Positions 37,601 to 47,188 of a DNA stretch of 64,000 bases are shown one piece after another (position 1 is the first letter of the stretch; each line of letters starts with the position of its first letter). The notes under the pieces are model-generated. The model was given only the letters and a program-made list of their open reading frames with translations. It was not told the origin of the DNA and searched no databases. Made by a program: the position numbers and the translations under genes. Origin of the DNA: Enoplolaimus lenunculus (taxonomy: Eukaryota > Nematoda > Enoplea > Enoplida > Thoracostomopsidae); the NCBI GenBank assembly GCA_030248215.1, contig JASANG010002166.1, positions 186,001-250,000 on the forward strand, given 5' to 3'.

Positions 37601-40600
37601 GGGTCGGATTCATCCGATTCTGAATCTTGTAAACTTGGCATTCATATCTCTGTATTTGAAATTTTGTCTGCTACACCTCAGCTAGAACGGCAATTGATAT
37701 TTACAATAGTTTATAATCATCGCAACTTGCACGCCTTAAAATGCGCGGAAATTAGTTTGAAATTTGTCAATTTGTTAACTTTTGTACATTCAAACGCCAT
37801 TTGGGCTAAAAAAGCCTAAATCACAGCATTGTGGAAGCTTCAGTTCTATAATTCGGGGTACTGGCTTTCGTAGAGATCAGGGCAGAACGTTTTTCTGCAG
37901 TACTGCAGTAGAGTTATAGTTTCAGCTTCAGTCTAATTTTTTTGCTTAGACCTAAGCTTTGGCCATGGTTAGGCTTGCGTATAAGCCCATTCTTACGCTT
38001 AGGCTTAAACGTAGGCTTAGGCGTAGGCTTAGGAATATGCTCATACCACTGTTACTTCCGTGTTCTATACATTAGCCGTATTAACATACTTCTAACCAAT
38101 CAATACCTGTGATGCTTTTTCTCAATATCAAACATTTTAATTGGCATTTTGCAATTTGTAAACTCAGCTGCGCACGCCAAAAATTCCCACGTCGCATGCA
38201 CTTTGACATAAACCAAATCTTTCATTCGGCTCTCTTTGCTTGGATATGCGTATTCGATTTGAAGTCCTTGTGATGCGAGCTTCTCTTCAAACAGCTGTCG
38301 AAGTCTATAGAATAAAAGTGTAACAATACTTTTCGTTCGTTGTCAATATGACAAATATTAATTATACAGAAGCCTGTCTACTGTGACAGACAGGAACACT
38401 GTTGAACTTGGTCAATGTAGGGTTAGGCTTAGGTTCGGGTTTAGAATGATAGTTAGGCTTACACTTTTAAGCTTACGCTAGACTCACTTTTACGCCTAGG
38501 CTTAGGAATAGGTACGGGCTTAGGATTAGTGGACAATTCGTTATTGTTGATATGATCTATTAATATTACAACAACGCTGGAACGTGCACTACAATCACAC
38601 TGAATAGTCAGCATATGCTCTACTCTTATCTGTATATGGTACAGTGTTACGAGAAATATAAAACAAAAAATGAGCAAAACTCTGCAATGGCCACCAAACT
38701 TTATTAATACGGAAGTAATCAGGACGAACCTGTCACTCAAAGCCAGATATTAGTGTTGGGCAACTACCACTTTTTCTACTGGCCGGCCGGCCGGTGGCGG
38801 CCAAAGGGACGCTTGACCGGCCAGCTGGTCATTGGCCCCCGGCCGGCCAACATACAAATTTTAAACATTATCAAATATTTTTATAATCGTATATATCGTC
38901 ACGTTTCTAGACATTATACCCATTACTTTAGGCTCTGTAATTCAACAAAAACGACCTCGTTGTGAAATATACATTAGCTAAAAGAACAAGTTCGGTAGTA
39001 TCCAAAAAGCTTTAATAGAAGACAGTTTACCGCTTTGTTTCTAAATCTGTTTATATACCACAACATCTATTGAACATATTGCCGATCACTCTCCGTTAAT
39101 GAAATTTACACGACGAAACATTTTTAATGATCAAAATATTGGCCTATGCTGCGCTGTCGGCAGTTTCCCTGTCGCGGGACAGCAATAAGCAGGAGAGCAC
39201 CGTAGGCAAACCAGCGATCAAAACGCACCTACTTACGTATAAATTTATTTATACACAATAAACAGGAATGTAGCCAGGTGAGATTTAGCCGTCAACTGCC
39301 TGCTGTTTGGAATTTTCATTCTTATACTGGAACAGCTAAACTTTCTAATATAGTGTATAATATTGTTTTTGGCGCTTTTAGTGTGAGAATCGCTTAATGC
39401 CGTGGGCTTGAAGGCTTATCGCCTCCATGCTGCTTAGGGTGCCCTGAAATAGTAAGTGTTTCGGGTCGGTAGCGTAGTAAACTGATTTATATACAATAAA
39501 AATGGCGTAGCTAGGGGAACATCAGATGTCAACTCAACCCATTTTGGGTTAGAAATTTTGTTAAATATACTCTTTTCAGGTTGCCTAACCTAAAAAATTT
39601 TTCCTGAGACTCTATTTACATTACACGTGTATAATCATGACATATTGCGGCGATGTCTCCTTAGCCGTTCTGCTAAAACTGTAGGTACAACTCGTAGCTG
39701 TCACAAACAATCAAAACTTAAATCTAAACTAACTTCATTTATGTTGAATCTAACTATAAACTTTTCACTTTTCCAAAGATTGCCTCCTTAATTGGTGAGA
39801 AAATCTGAGATGATTTAACCGGTAACGTTATTTCATTGATTATTGCCAAAAAATATTTAAATATAATCCAGTGAAACATTTCATAATATTTTCCTAAAAG
39901 CAATAGAATTCAGATCACCGGAAGCGATTTATCTCACCACGCAAGCTGCCTAGAATACAACTGCAACCAAAGTAGTTTCAACTAGTGATTCAATTATAAC
40001 ATTGACCATAATGATGTCAGTAGGCAACATTTCAGATTCCAGTTAAAAGTTTTAGAGCCAATTTTTTATATGTAGATATCATACTCGTCTTACACGATTT
40101 TTTTTGTATATCCGGAGATACATTTCTTTTAGAAACACATCCAAATACTTGTCAGGATATCTGGACATCAGGTCCCAATCTATAACCTGTATCACCTATG
40201 CAGTTAGCACTTTCCAGGGTTCCAACAGGAACTGTATTTCACAGAAAACAGGAACATGAACAGGACTTGAATTTTAGCACGAATTCCGGTCGACCCTGGC
40301 ATTTGCAGTTAAAACTACCCAAATCTTGGTTATGCGTATGCTTACTTTTCGGCTTTTGTTCGATTTTTCAACGAAAATCCTCCAAATTTTTTGGTGTACA
40401 CCAAAATATAATCAATGCATCGTTTGCCGTCTTCAAAAAATGTGGTTGGTTCGTTTCGTGCCAGCTCTTGTAGCTTTCGATCGGAGTCAGTCAGCCCGAG
40501 TATTCCTTTGTCCGAGATGGCAAGTCTTCTACCAGACGCCCGCCTGCATGTCTGTAGGATCTGTGGTGCGACGTCACCATCACGAGCTTAAAATAACAAT

Positions 40601-41600
40601 TGAAAAATTTCAAATATGCATTATTTTAATTTATAAAATTCAAATGAGAAAGCAACTATAGTTGCTTTGTCACAAAGTAGAATGTATTCTTTCTTGTTTA
40701 AAAATATTGCAGATCACTCCTCCTGAAATGCTTCTGTCGATCAGAAATGTATACTCGAAAAATTTTATTTTGGAATACTTTTTTAAACCATAATCTTCCA
40801 TGTGTTTCATTCGCAAACACTGGCTGTTAGTGATTTTCTATTTTGACCCGACATCGCTTTAGTGGTATATGTACTAAAATTGATTTTCTCACGCGTTGTT
40901 GTGTATAGTGACTGTTTTGGTACGACTAAATACAACATATATTTAAAGTATTTGCGTGCCTCCTGAAAGAAAATTCTGGCTACGCACATGTGAGAAATAT
41001 TGGAATAAATTAAACAGTGAAATTTCAAGGAGACAGAAAAGAACCTGCTTTACAGACTTTAGAATACCCTGCTAGATTCAAGTGTCCCAAAAACATGAAC
41101 TAAACCGTTCCCAAATGATATACTTGTTACGGTCCTGCTGACGATCTTCGCTTCCGCTTACCCTCGATATGATTTTCGACTTTTGACGACACCGTCGATA
41201 TTTGATCTTCGCTTTCGTCTTCACTACTTCCGGATTCGCTGTTGGTTTCACTTCCGCTAGAGCTGCTACCAGACTCAGATCCGGATGTCGAAGTATAACT
41301 GCCGCTCGTTGATGAGGACCCCGAATAAGACGTCGTCGTAGAGGAACCGGAATAACGGACCGGTAAATCATAGTCATCTCCCGGATACAGGTCAGATTTT
41401 CGGCTGTGGTATGTGCTCACACTTGTACCCGAGACCTCATCACTGTAGGTATAGTCTGAGTCAGAGTATGATGAACTTTCGCTAGGGCAGTCCAACTGTG
41501 GTTGCGGGGTGACGTTGTGGCTTTCAGATTGCTGAAACGAAAACGAAAGCTTTTGGATATCTTTCTTTAAACATCTTGGAGTGGGCCGAGACGGCGACAT
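24945..41600 (-). CDS. Anoctamin (TMEM16 family) membrane protein, 17 coding exons
   Basis: Calcium-activated chloride channel or lipid scramblase family. Exons in transcript order: 41600-41162, 40586-40346, 38304-38107, 37282-37134, 36436-36269, 35842-35727, 35262-35145, 34804-34549, 33831-33759, 33261-33033, 32027-31889, 31343-31095, 30310-30107, 29201-28965, 28121-27874, 26570-26274, 25630-24945. Total 1348 residues, longer than the usual 900-1000 because of a Ser-rich N-terminus and a polar C-terminal tail. All splice sites are GT-AG and in phase except the acceptor of exon 11. Motifs such as [13 protein letters not shown] and [10 protein letters not shown] look closest to the ANO3/4/6 group, but I cannot fix the subfamily without a tree, so channel versus scramblase activity is open. 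Expected in the plasma membrane or internal membranes as a dimer. Confidence 0.96.
26070..26122. mobile_element. Fragment of a GGCC-type MITE
   Basis: ATGCTTATACTACTGTTAG and CTGATCTATAACATTGGCC match the right end of TIR type A. The left is replaced by an A-rich low-complexity stretch (25975-26065). Anoctamin intron 16. Confidence 0.6.
26274..29201 (-). CDS. Anoctamin exons 14-16: TM8 to TM10 with glycosylated loop
   Basis: Exon 14 (29201-28965): [20 protein letters not shown] and [18 protein letters not shown] (TM9). Exon 15 (28121-27874): extracellular and polar, with [17 protein letters not shown]. Exon 16 (26570-26274) carries sequons NGT, NTT and NAT, then [20 protein letters not shown] (TM10). 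The TM9-TM10 loop is longer and more polar than in vertebrate anoctamins. Confidence 0.93.
27581..27785. mobile_element. GGCC-type hexamer-core MITE, TIR type A, 8-bp TSD
   Basis: Exact duplication GTTTGCAC at 27573-27580 and 27786-27793. GGCCAATATACAGAACAGG at the left, CTGTTCTATACATGGGCC at the right. Core of CCTAAG and ACGCCTAAG hexamers. Anoctamin intron 15. Confidence 0.95.
28265..28535. mobile_element. piggyBac-like MITE with TTAA ends and tRNA-like boxes
   Basis: TTAA at both ends (28265-28268, 28532-28535), inverted termini TTAATCCTTTATCAC and GTGAGAAGAGGTTAA. On the minus strand TAGCTGAGAGG (box A-like, about 28365-28376) and GGAGTTCAAATCC (box B-like, about 28321-28333) are spaced as in a tRNA. 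A second copy lies at 48410-48668 and a left end at 61159. Confidence 0.75.
29279..29521. mobile_element. GC-rich foldback element (GGTTGCGCTATA ends)
   Basis: GGGTTGCGCTATAG at the left and AAAGTATAGCGCAATCC at the right are inverted. The interior is rich in GTCGCCGGACG and TACGGCGCCGT words. Very GC-rich against its surroundings. Anoctamin intron 13. Confidence 0.75.
29872..30090. mobile_element. GTATTCTCAAATG-type foldback MITE
   Basis: ACATTCTCAAATTCGTTTAG at the left, GCATTTGAGAATACGGGCCC at the right, TATCAGTTGGTGATAG palindrome inside. Its end lies 17 nt from the donor of anoctamin exon 13. Confidence 0.8.
30107..31343 (-). CDS. Anoctamin exons 12-13: pore and calcium-binding helices
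   Basis: Exon 12 (31343-31095): [20 protein letters not shown] and, in TM6, [15 protein letters not shown] with Asn771 and Glu775. Exon 13 (30310-30107): TM7 [13 protein letters not shown] with Asp818 and Glu821, then [19 protein letters not shown] with Glu850 and Asp854 of TM8. These align with the TMEM16A calcium ligands N650, E654, E702, E705, E734 and D738; only E702 is changed, to Asp. Calcium activation is thus likely retained. Confidence 0.95.
30396..30671. mobile_element. AAGAGTGTGCAAC-type MITE
   Basis: CCAAGAGTGGATAATTTACG at the left and AAAATTATCCACTCTTA at the right are inverted. Internal TGTGTGCAACTG. Anoctamin intron 12. Confidence 0.7.
30905..31045. repeat. TATATTTA-type AT microsatellite
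   Basis: Repeated TATATTTATATTTACATT units then TATATGTATATA. Anoctamin intron 12. Confidence 0.9.
31585..31805. mobile_element. GTTGTCGGGCGAC-type MITE
   Basis: TTGTCGCCCGACAACG at the left, GTTGTCGGGCGACGAGTTATC at the right, CCTAAG hexamers between. Same family at about 46145-46425, 55418-55605 and a fragment at 58640-58703. Anoctamin intron 11. Confidence 0.65.
31889..32027 (-). CDS. Anoctamin exon 11 (TM4 region), acceptor lacks AG
   Basis: Encodes [20 protein letters not shown] and [20 protein letters not shown], aligning with the TM4 region of anoctamins (TATAVIINLVVI, ARWLTKIEVPKTEKSFEE). The only start that fits exon 10 phase is at 32027, but the upstream dinucleotide is CG after a fine pyrimidine tract (TTTTTCTTTTCTCG). 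No AG occurs in the open part of the frame upstream. Donor CG/gtttgt at 31888 fits exon 12. The start is therefore inferred. Confidence 0.8.
32328..32642. mobile_element. AAGAGTGTGCAAC-type MITE
   Basis: TACACGAATGTGCAACTATT at the left, GCAAATATTCTTGCTAAAC and CATCCACTCTTG at the right, with family words GCGGTTCCGCATG. Anoctamin intron 10. Confidence 0.7.
32669..32780 (-). pseudogene. Decayed duplicate of anoctamin exon 10 (3' part plus donor)
   Basis: Reads on the minus strand as a diverged copy of the end of exon 10 and the start of its intron: TCTGACATGATTGGTTAG against TCTGATATGATTGGTTAG, ACTTTGTTA in both, about 70% by eye over 85-90 bp. The exon frame is interrupted by TAA, so it is not a usable alternative exon. 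It lies between exons 10 and 11. Confidence 0.75.
33033..35842 (-). CDS. Anoctamin exons 6-10: TM1 to TM3 with Cys-rich extracellular loop
   Basis: Exon 6 (35842-35727) and exon 7 (35262-35145): [20 protein letters not shown] matches the family motif at TM1. Exon 8 (34804-34549) has [11 protein letters not shown] and YC, the conserved disulfide-rich loop after TM1, then TM2 and VWKRNEA. Exon 9 (33831-33759) is the short cytosolic [20 protein letters not shown]. Exon 10 (33261-33033) carries [12 protein letters not shown] and a transmembrane helix. The intron after exon 6 begins with a MITE end and the intron after exon 8 with G/T-rich repeats. Confidence 0.94.
33528..33626. mobile_element. 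GC-rich foldback element, short copy
   Basis: GGGTTGCGCCGCC at the left and AGTAAAGTATAGCGTGACC at the right, with GTGCCGGACGCCGGGGC inside. Same family as 29279-29521. Anoctamin intron 9. Confidence 0.6.
34152..34545. repeat. CAAA/CCAA-rich satellite
   Basis: Tandem CAAACAAAC with a higher-order block (AAAACCAACCAAGCAACCTAAC) repeated three times at about 60 bp. On the transcribed strand it is a GTTTG-rich tract beginning right after the donor of anoctamin exon 8. Long Cys/Leu/Phe/Val frames here are artefacts. Confidence 0.95.
34815..35045. repeat. GAATTCTGAGTT-type dispersed repeat
   Basis: AACTCAGAATTCTGGATTG, GTTAATGTTTACTGTTATTAA and related words. Shared with about 16060-16175, 42320-42560 and 51165-51365. 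Rich in overlapping inverted AACTCA/TGAGTT words, probably a MITE whose ends I cannot fix. Anoctamin intron 7. Confidence 0.5.
35521..35721. mobile_element. GGCC-type MITE end abutting an anoctamin splice donor
   Basis: CTTAGGCTTAGG hexamers and right end ACCAGTTCTTTACATTGGCT. The last element base is position +6 of the intron after anoctamin exon 6 (donor gtaaga, 35726-35721). The left end is lost or diverged. Confidence 0.7.
36269..40586 (-). CDS. Anoctamin exons 2-5: cytosolic dimerisation domain
   Basis: Exon 2 (40586-40346) carries [18 protein letters not shown], the start of the anoctamin dimerisation domain. Exon 3 (38304-38107) has [20 protein letters not shown]. Exon 4 (37282-37134) holds a Cys-rich stretch and [17 protein letters not shown]. 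Exon 5 (36436-36269) has [13 protein letters not shown] and [13 protein letters not shown], matching the SFF...R and L..NGVY motifs before TM1. Exon 2 uses acceptor TTTTAAG/CTCGTG, the only choice that fits exon 1 phase. Confidence 0.92.
36716..37028. mobile_element. AAGAGTGTGCAAC-type MITE
   Basis: GATACAAGAGTATGCAACTC at the left, GTAGCACACTCTGATATC at the right, ATGGTACAAAATGTAC inverted inside. Anoctamin intron 4. Confidence 0.7.
37869..38077. mobile_element. GGCC-type hexamer-core MITE, TIR type A
   Basis: GTAGAGATCAGGGCAGAACG at the left, TGTTCTATACATTAGCC at the right, four runs of CTTAGGC hexamers. It ends 30 nt from anoctamin exon 3. Confidence 0.8.
38752..38860. repeat. GGCCGGCC palindromic GC cluster
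   Basis: TAGTGTTGGGCAACTACC then CTGGCCGGCCGGCCGGTGGC, and CCCCGGCCGGCC 60 bp on. The cluster is nearly self-complementary. The GTTGGGCAA start recalls hAT ends, but no partner end was found. Anoctamin intron 2. Confidence 0.6.
41162..41600 (-). CDS. Anoctamin exon 1: Ser-rich cytosolic N-terminus
   Basis: 146 residues beginning [18 protein letters not shown], then a disordered Ser/Thr/Gly/Tyr-rich stretch. The frame stays open past the exon, but the donor GAGG/gtaagc at 41161 joins exon 2 in phase with conserved sequence. No upstream in-frame ATG precedes the AG at 41611, so this ATG is the likely start. A 67-bp minisatellite lies just 5'. Confidence 0.8.
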
Positions 41601-41664
41601 GGTTGCTCGCCTTAATTAGTATTTCTGCTGTTGCCTATTCAAATTAAGATTTACGTTCACAAAT

Positions 41665-42085
41665 ACGTATCAACATTTTTCAAAACTCAAATTTAAAAAG
41701 AAAATTTAAAAATACCGATGTATCAAGTTCAACTGTTTCAAAATTTTCAAAACTCAAATTTAAAAAGAAAATTTAAAAATACCGATGTATCAAGTTGAAT
41801 TGTTTCAAAATTTTCAAAACTCAAATTTAAAAAGAAAATTTAAAAATACCGATGTATGAAGTTGAATTGTTTCAAAATTTTCAAAACTCAAATTCAAAAA
41901 GAAAATTTAAAAATACCGATGTATCAAGTTGAATTGTTTCAAAATTTTCAAAACTCAAATTTAAAAAGAAAATTTAAAAATACCGATGTATCAAGTTGAA
42001 TTGTTTCAAAATTTTCAAAACTCAAATTTAAAAAGAAAATTTAAAAATACCGATGTATCAAGTTCAATTGTTTCAAAATTTTCAA
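41665..42085. repeat. 67-bp minisatellite 5' of the anoctamin start
   Basis: ACCGATGTATCAAGTT recurs at exactly 67-bp steps (41714, 41781, 41848, 41915, 41982, 42049), about 6.3 units at over 95% identity. On the minus strand each unit contains ACATCG/gtattt, a donor-like site. Confidence 0.97.
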
Positions 42086-42093
42086 ATTGGTCG

Positions 42094-42150
42094 TGTTGTT
42101 GTTGTTGTTGTTGTTGTTGTTGCTGTTGTCGTTGTTGTTGTTGATGTAGT
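42094..42150. repeat. GTT/CAA trinucleotide tract
   Basis: TTG repeats on the plus strand. On the minus strand they read as polyglutamine inside a 72-codon open frame (42233-42015) beginning MPMRISSSAGVAGS. Whether that frame is translated is unknown. Confidence 0.85.
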
Positions 42151-43077
42151 TGGTGTAATTGGTGTTGTTCGTGTTGATGATGTGCTGCCAATGATCCTGC
42201 CACACCGGCCGAAGAAGATATTCGCATTGGCATTTTGAAACCGTTTAAAATGATATATCCAAATTATATTATATACTTTTACTGCTAAATTTGTAATAAT
42301 ATATGAGAACACTGTAAATTCCAGTGAGTTGATTTTATGTCATAATGAGTTAAATCCACTCAGAAGTGCGAGCACTGAATTTGGTCTTTCAGAACTCAGA
42401 ATTCTGAATTGAGTAAACTCATTCTGAGTTAATCAACTCACCCGGAATTCAATCAGCTCAGAGCGAGTTGATGTTTTTTATTATTAATTCAGAAATAACT
42501 ATACAAATTAATTCTGTCTCCGAGTTGATTAATTAACTCATCAGAATTCACAGCGAATATCTATTTTAGGAATTAGGTCGTGGTGATTCAAGGTAGTTTG
42601 CCCCACTTCGTGATAAAAAGACAGTAGGTTGATGGGCCGAGGATATAAAAATGTTTTACTGACACCTAACACGTTCTTCCGGGTCTCTAGAAAGATGGGT
42701 GCCTAAAGCTCAGACCACCTATGAAATTCTGCTCCATGACTAGTGTTACAACACTTTTAGTCCTGCGCGAAGTTGTGCGAATTCACTTCCTGTTCCTCCG
42801 AAAAATGTTCGGGTTTCCAAGCATGCTGAGCTGGCTACGAACCTGCGCAGGTATCTAAGAGTGCTCGAACACACGATCTTCCAGATGACCTCTTCATAAG
42901 GTGTATCCACATGACCAACCATAAGCTTATCCTTGACTAATGCATAAATAACTTAGAAAAGTGAAGATGCTCCATAAATTTCTGGCAAACCAGTTTGGCG
43001 GATCGCCTCCTAAACCTAACATAGCCGGCATTTAAGTACAAACAAACCAATCTGGTTCCTGTGCCCATATTCCCAAC

Positions 43078-43284
43078 TGCAACACCTATAACCAGTTAGT
43101 GATAGGTCCTATTAATTTCGAACCAGCCAATCGATAACTTTGAAATTTAGCACATTATTTGCGTTCGATTACTGCTCCTAATAGACCGAATTTGACGTCC
43201 GTAGCTGCCGTAGTTCGCTTGAGTGAAGAAAGCCTCTTGCAAACTTTTAATAATACGCGATACATACATTTGAGAATGCCAAAA
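43078..43284. mobile_element. GTATTCTCAAATG-type foldback MITE (diverged)
   Basis: CACCTATAACCAGTTAGTGATAGG near the left and GATACATACATTTGAGAATGCC at the right, as in 29872-30090. Confidence 0.6.
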
Positions 43285-44986
43285 ACCCTGGTCGCATGAC
43301 ACGCCTGAAATAAGATTCTTCTAACAAATTCGGTTGAAAGTTAGAAAAAATAGTAATGTACATTAGTTTGTCGCAAACAGTGCAGTTATCATATATTGGT
43401 AGTTACTAATAAAAAATATAACGAGTTATATACAATTTTGTACATTGTTTTACAACGCGAAAGACAGAAAGAATGTATATAACACGTAAAGAAAGAAAAC
43501 TTAAATGAGATACAATCTGCAAGATAACGTTTCGGTTTAGGCATAGGCATAGGCTTGGGCACAGGCTTAGGCCTATGTTTAGGCTTAGGCCTGGGACCTT
43601 AACGTGACATAGGACTACTGTATAGCAGATTTTCACAAAGACGTTTCATTCGATTTGTGGAATACTGAGATTTTTCAAACAGAATTTAGATCACACAGCC
43701 TCATATGAAGGGAAAATGTTCTCTGCCGTCTATCGACATTTTCGCTTCAGGCCTATCTACTTGGGATTCCTAGCTGGCGGGTCTGACTTTGTAGTACGTA
43801 GATTTCAAATCTAGGTCTTTGGTTAAATTTTGCTAAATCAATTTACCTAACGTGCACTGGTCCAAATCTATACCTTATTTTGATTTCAGGTTCAAGGCTA
43901 CAACGCCTCACGCGCGCAAGGATGCTGTATGATTCACTAAACCTTTGTTCAGACGTGTAAGTTTTCGCAGCAAAAATTTGTTATTTGCCACTTGAACGCG
44001 CAAATTTGGTCACAAAATAGCTTAGAAGTGCTTGCAGCAGCAAATAATTAGCCGAAACTATAGTATGAATTTATTTCGAATATGTGAACATAGCTGCAAA
44101 TCACTTAAGCTTCACTTTCATTTTATTTCAATTTGCCAGTCTGAATCTTTGTTTTTAGCGGTTAAAGAATAAAATCAGACATTTCGAATATTTTAATACA
44201 GGAATCTCGGTTAATTCAAATACCAGTTTTTTTTGATATTTTACAGTCTGCAGCGAAATAGACTGAAACCAGTTTGGCATCTATCGAGTATAAATTTAAC
44301 AAGAGTCACCGCCCGAGGTCGGTGACAATAAAAATTGAATTTGAAAGCGTTTTCAGGTCAACCAATTTAAGCTAAACATTTTATTGGTGGATGTTTGTTG
44401 CAGTTGAAACTTTCACTTAAAAATTCATTCGAACACCATTTCAAGGGCAATCGCACTGCATTAATCCGTATGTATTAATATTGAATATGAACAAACAGCA
44501 TTGCAAATTTAAATCAATTTTTATTATCATTGGCTGAACTCATCAACCGTATGTATTTCATATTTGATGTTTATTGCAATCGTTAGCTTTTTGCTATTTA
44601 GCGCACTACTCCAATCATGTTAGACTGCGTTTAATGCAATTGTATTGAAGCCTCGAATTTTGGCCGTTTTGGATTCAAACAGTATACAGCAGTTAGTATA
44701 CTTGAAGTAAAACTTAAGTAAAATTCTGGATCCATGTTAACAAATGGGGCCTGCCAACTTGCAGACGTTAAAAGTTTGAGATTTAGAAACTGGCAATCTT
44801 TAGGCGTAGGCTTAAACTTAGGATTCAGGTTTATGTTTAGGCTTAGACTTAGGTTAACCTTAGGAATAAGCTTTGGTACAGGCTTATACATAGCATGTAG
44901 GCCTCTATTATTGGCAAAATTCTGTATCAAAGGTAACTGCAACTGCTAAACAAACTTCAAGATATTAGCTGGCCTATGGTTATGGT

Positions 44987-45446
44987 TTATACCTTGGAAA
45001 TATGTTAAATACTACTGGATAAACTAGTTTAGTGATAGTATTAGCGCTACGTTCGAAGCCTTTTTTAGCTAAATTTGACCTAAATTATAAGTTTGGTATT
45101 TTCGGAAGACATAATAGTGTGGAGATTCTACCTGGGAAACGATATGCAATTCGGCGCAATTGTAAGTAATATCATGTCTGCTTTGGGGCATGTATTGTGT
45201 GCTCTCGGACATGCCCGCAGTTTTAACAAGGTTGCCTATTGACCCTCCATTTATTACAGACATGATATTACATCCAATTGCACCGATTTGCGAGTCGTTT
45301 CCAAGGAGGAATATTCATAACTATTATGTCTTCCGCAAGCTTCAAACTTTATAATTTAGGTCAAATTTAGCTAAAAAAGGCCTCGAACGCAGCGCTAATA
45401 CTATTACGATACTAGCTTATCCAGTAGTTTCCGAGATATAAAGAAC
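44987..45446. repeat. Long imperfect hairpin (about 190-bp arms, 76-nt loop)
   Basis: Left arm 44987-45180 and right arm 45257-45446 are reverse complements at roughly 80-85% by eye. AGCGCTACGTTCGAAGCC pairs with its partner ending in CGAACGCAGCGCT, TTTTTTAGCTAAATTTGACC is matched exactly, and ATATCATGTCTG pairs at the loop edge. The loop has its own 8-bp stem (GGGCATGT/ACATGCCC). Confidence 0.93.
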
Positions 45447-46144
45447 CACCGTAGGGCAGGTAACGTGGATATGTACTTCGAAGCATTTATAACATAAAAT
45501 TAAATTTTTCGCCATAAAAATTTAAATATTCTAAAATTCCCAGTTCTACGACTAGAGACGGTTCTAAAACTGGTGGATCGTTAGGCACAGTTTTTTACCT
45601 TTTCAACTTTACATCAGTAAAGTATTGAATGACTTGGTTTGATGCAAAATTTTGTTTTTTTTTCATTTAAGTCTCTGAATATACCTACTCTAAACACCAA
45701 AATTATCCGAGCTTCTAAATGTAGCTTTCATATTGAAAATTATTTAGTATAACGCGGTGATATTTCCTTGCGAAATGGAATGCAAGACTACGCTTTGAAA
45801 TTGGTTTTTCTGAGCTTGAATGACTGTAAATCGCGTTTTTATTACAACCCAAGCTGTTCTAAGAGTTCTCTAAGTAGTTAGTGACCAATAATGTGGCCCT
45901 AGTTGTTCTCAATACATCCAAGGTGCCCGAAACTACACAAGTGAGTGGACTATGAAGAGACCTGTATCCTACAAACAGATGTAAGGGCGATTATTCCAGA
46001 TTAAATTTCTGTATTCAAGTTGAATACAAAAATTATATCTCAGTTTTGCTTTCCGTTGGACAAGCTTTCTCCGCAATTCGTTTCGTCCTGACTCCTAATT
46101 GTCTGTGGCATACGTCTGAATTTTCGCTCGCTTAGCTTGACTGT

Positions 46145-46425
46145 ATCGACGACAAATCTACCACAATTCGTAGCCCAACAACTTACCGCCGAACAGTGTC
46201 CTAAAGCCTATGAATACATTTATTCATAATCCCAAGCATAATCCTAAGCCTAAGCCTAGGTCTAAGCATAATGATGGGCGACGAATTGGCGAGTCTATAA
46301 AATTTCGAATTACAAGCTGTCGGTCGAAGAGTTGTCTTGCGACAAATTGGTCGAGTCGATGATATTTCGGATTACAAGTTGTCGGTCGAAGAGTTATCGG
46401 GCGACGAATTGTCGCGATACCATTG
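46145..46425. mobile_element. GTTGTCGGGCGAC-type MITE
   Basis: ACGACAAATCTACCACAATTCG at the left, three GTCGGTCGAAGAGTT blocks at the right, CCTAAG hexamers between. The right half is itself partly duplicated. Confidence 0.6.
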
Positions 46426-46788
46426 ACGACATCACTTTGCATGGCCCGATTGGGGTACATTATTTTCTACTATGATATATCATGTATAAAATGTATATAT
46501 TTCAATGTTTTATAATGATTAATTACCACGGATACGTCGAAATGTTATAAAAAATTGTACTTAAAAGCGTATGATGTGCACGCAAGACAAAAAATCTCAA
46601 ACGTGAGAGTCTTTATGGTAAACTGCTGTTTTGTGTTTAAGTAGGCTATTAAAATTCTCTAGAAACATGCATGGGCCAGTGTTTTATACTGTTTATAAAA
46701 TTTATTGAACCAAAAATTATTACGCGTATACGCCGTTGAAAGTTATACTTTATGGTTTAGAATTCATTTCATTCATGTTGGCTAAGTT

Positions 46789-47188
46789 GGCAAATGTATA
46801 GAACAGTGGCGGAACAGTAGTAGAAGCATATTCGTAAGCGTAAGCTTAAGCGTAAGAAGGACTGGCCCATGTAATGAACAAGACCGGAACAGTAGTATAA
46901 GCATATTCGTAAGCGTAAGCCTAAGCCTAAGCCTAAGCGTATGGATGAGCCTATTCCTAAGCCTAAGCCTAAGCCTAAGCCTAAGCAAAAAAATAATCTA
47001 AAGGTTAAACTGACTCTATTATAGCCCCTTCGAAAAACGATTCGACCCTGTTCTAAACATGGGACGAAGGACTTGTACCTAAGCCTAAGCCTACTCCTAA
47101 GCCTAAGCCAAAAATATTGTCTAAAGCTTAAACGTACACTATTCCAGTCACTCGGAATAACGTTTCGCCGGTGATCTTTTATTGGGCC
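46789..47188. mobile_element. Composite GGCC-type MITE with one outer 8-bp TSD
   Basis: Exact GCTAAGTT at 46781-46788 and 47189-47196 encloses 400 bp holding further internal terminal-like blocks (near 46865 and 47045-47067) and four hexamer runs. This looks like family members nested in, or recombined with, one another. Confidence 0.85.

Noticed and set aside
41665-42085. CRISPR-like regular repeats
   Set aside because: The units are contiguous head-to-tail copies with no unique spacers, in an intron-rich animal genome.
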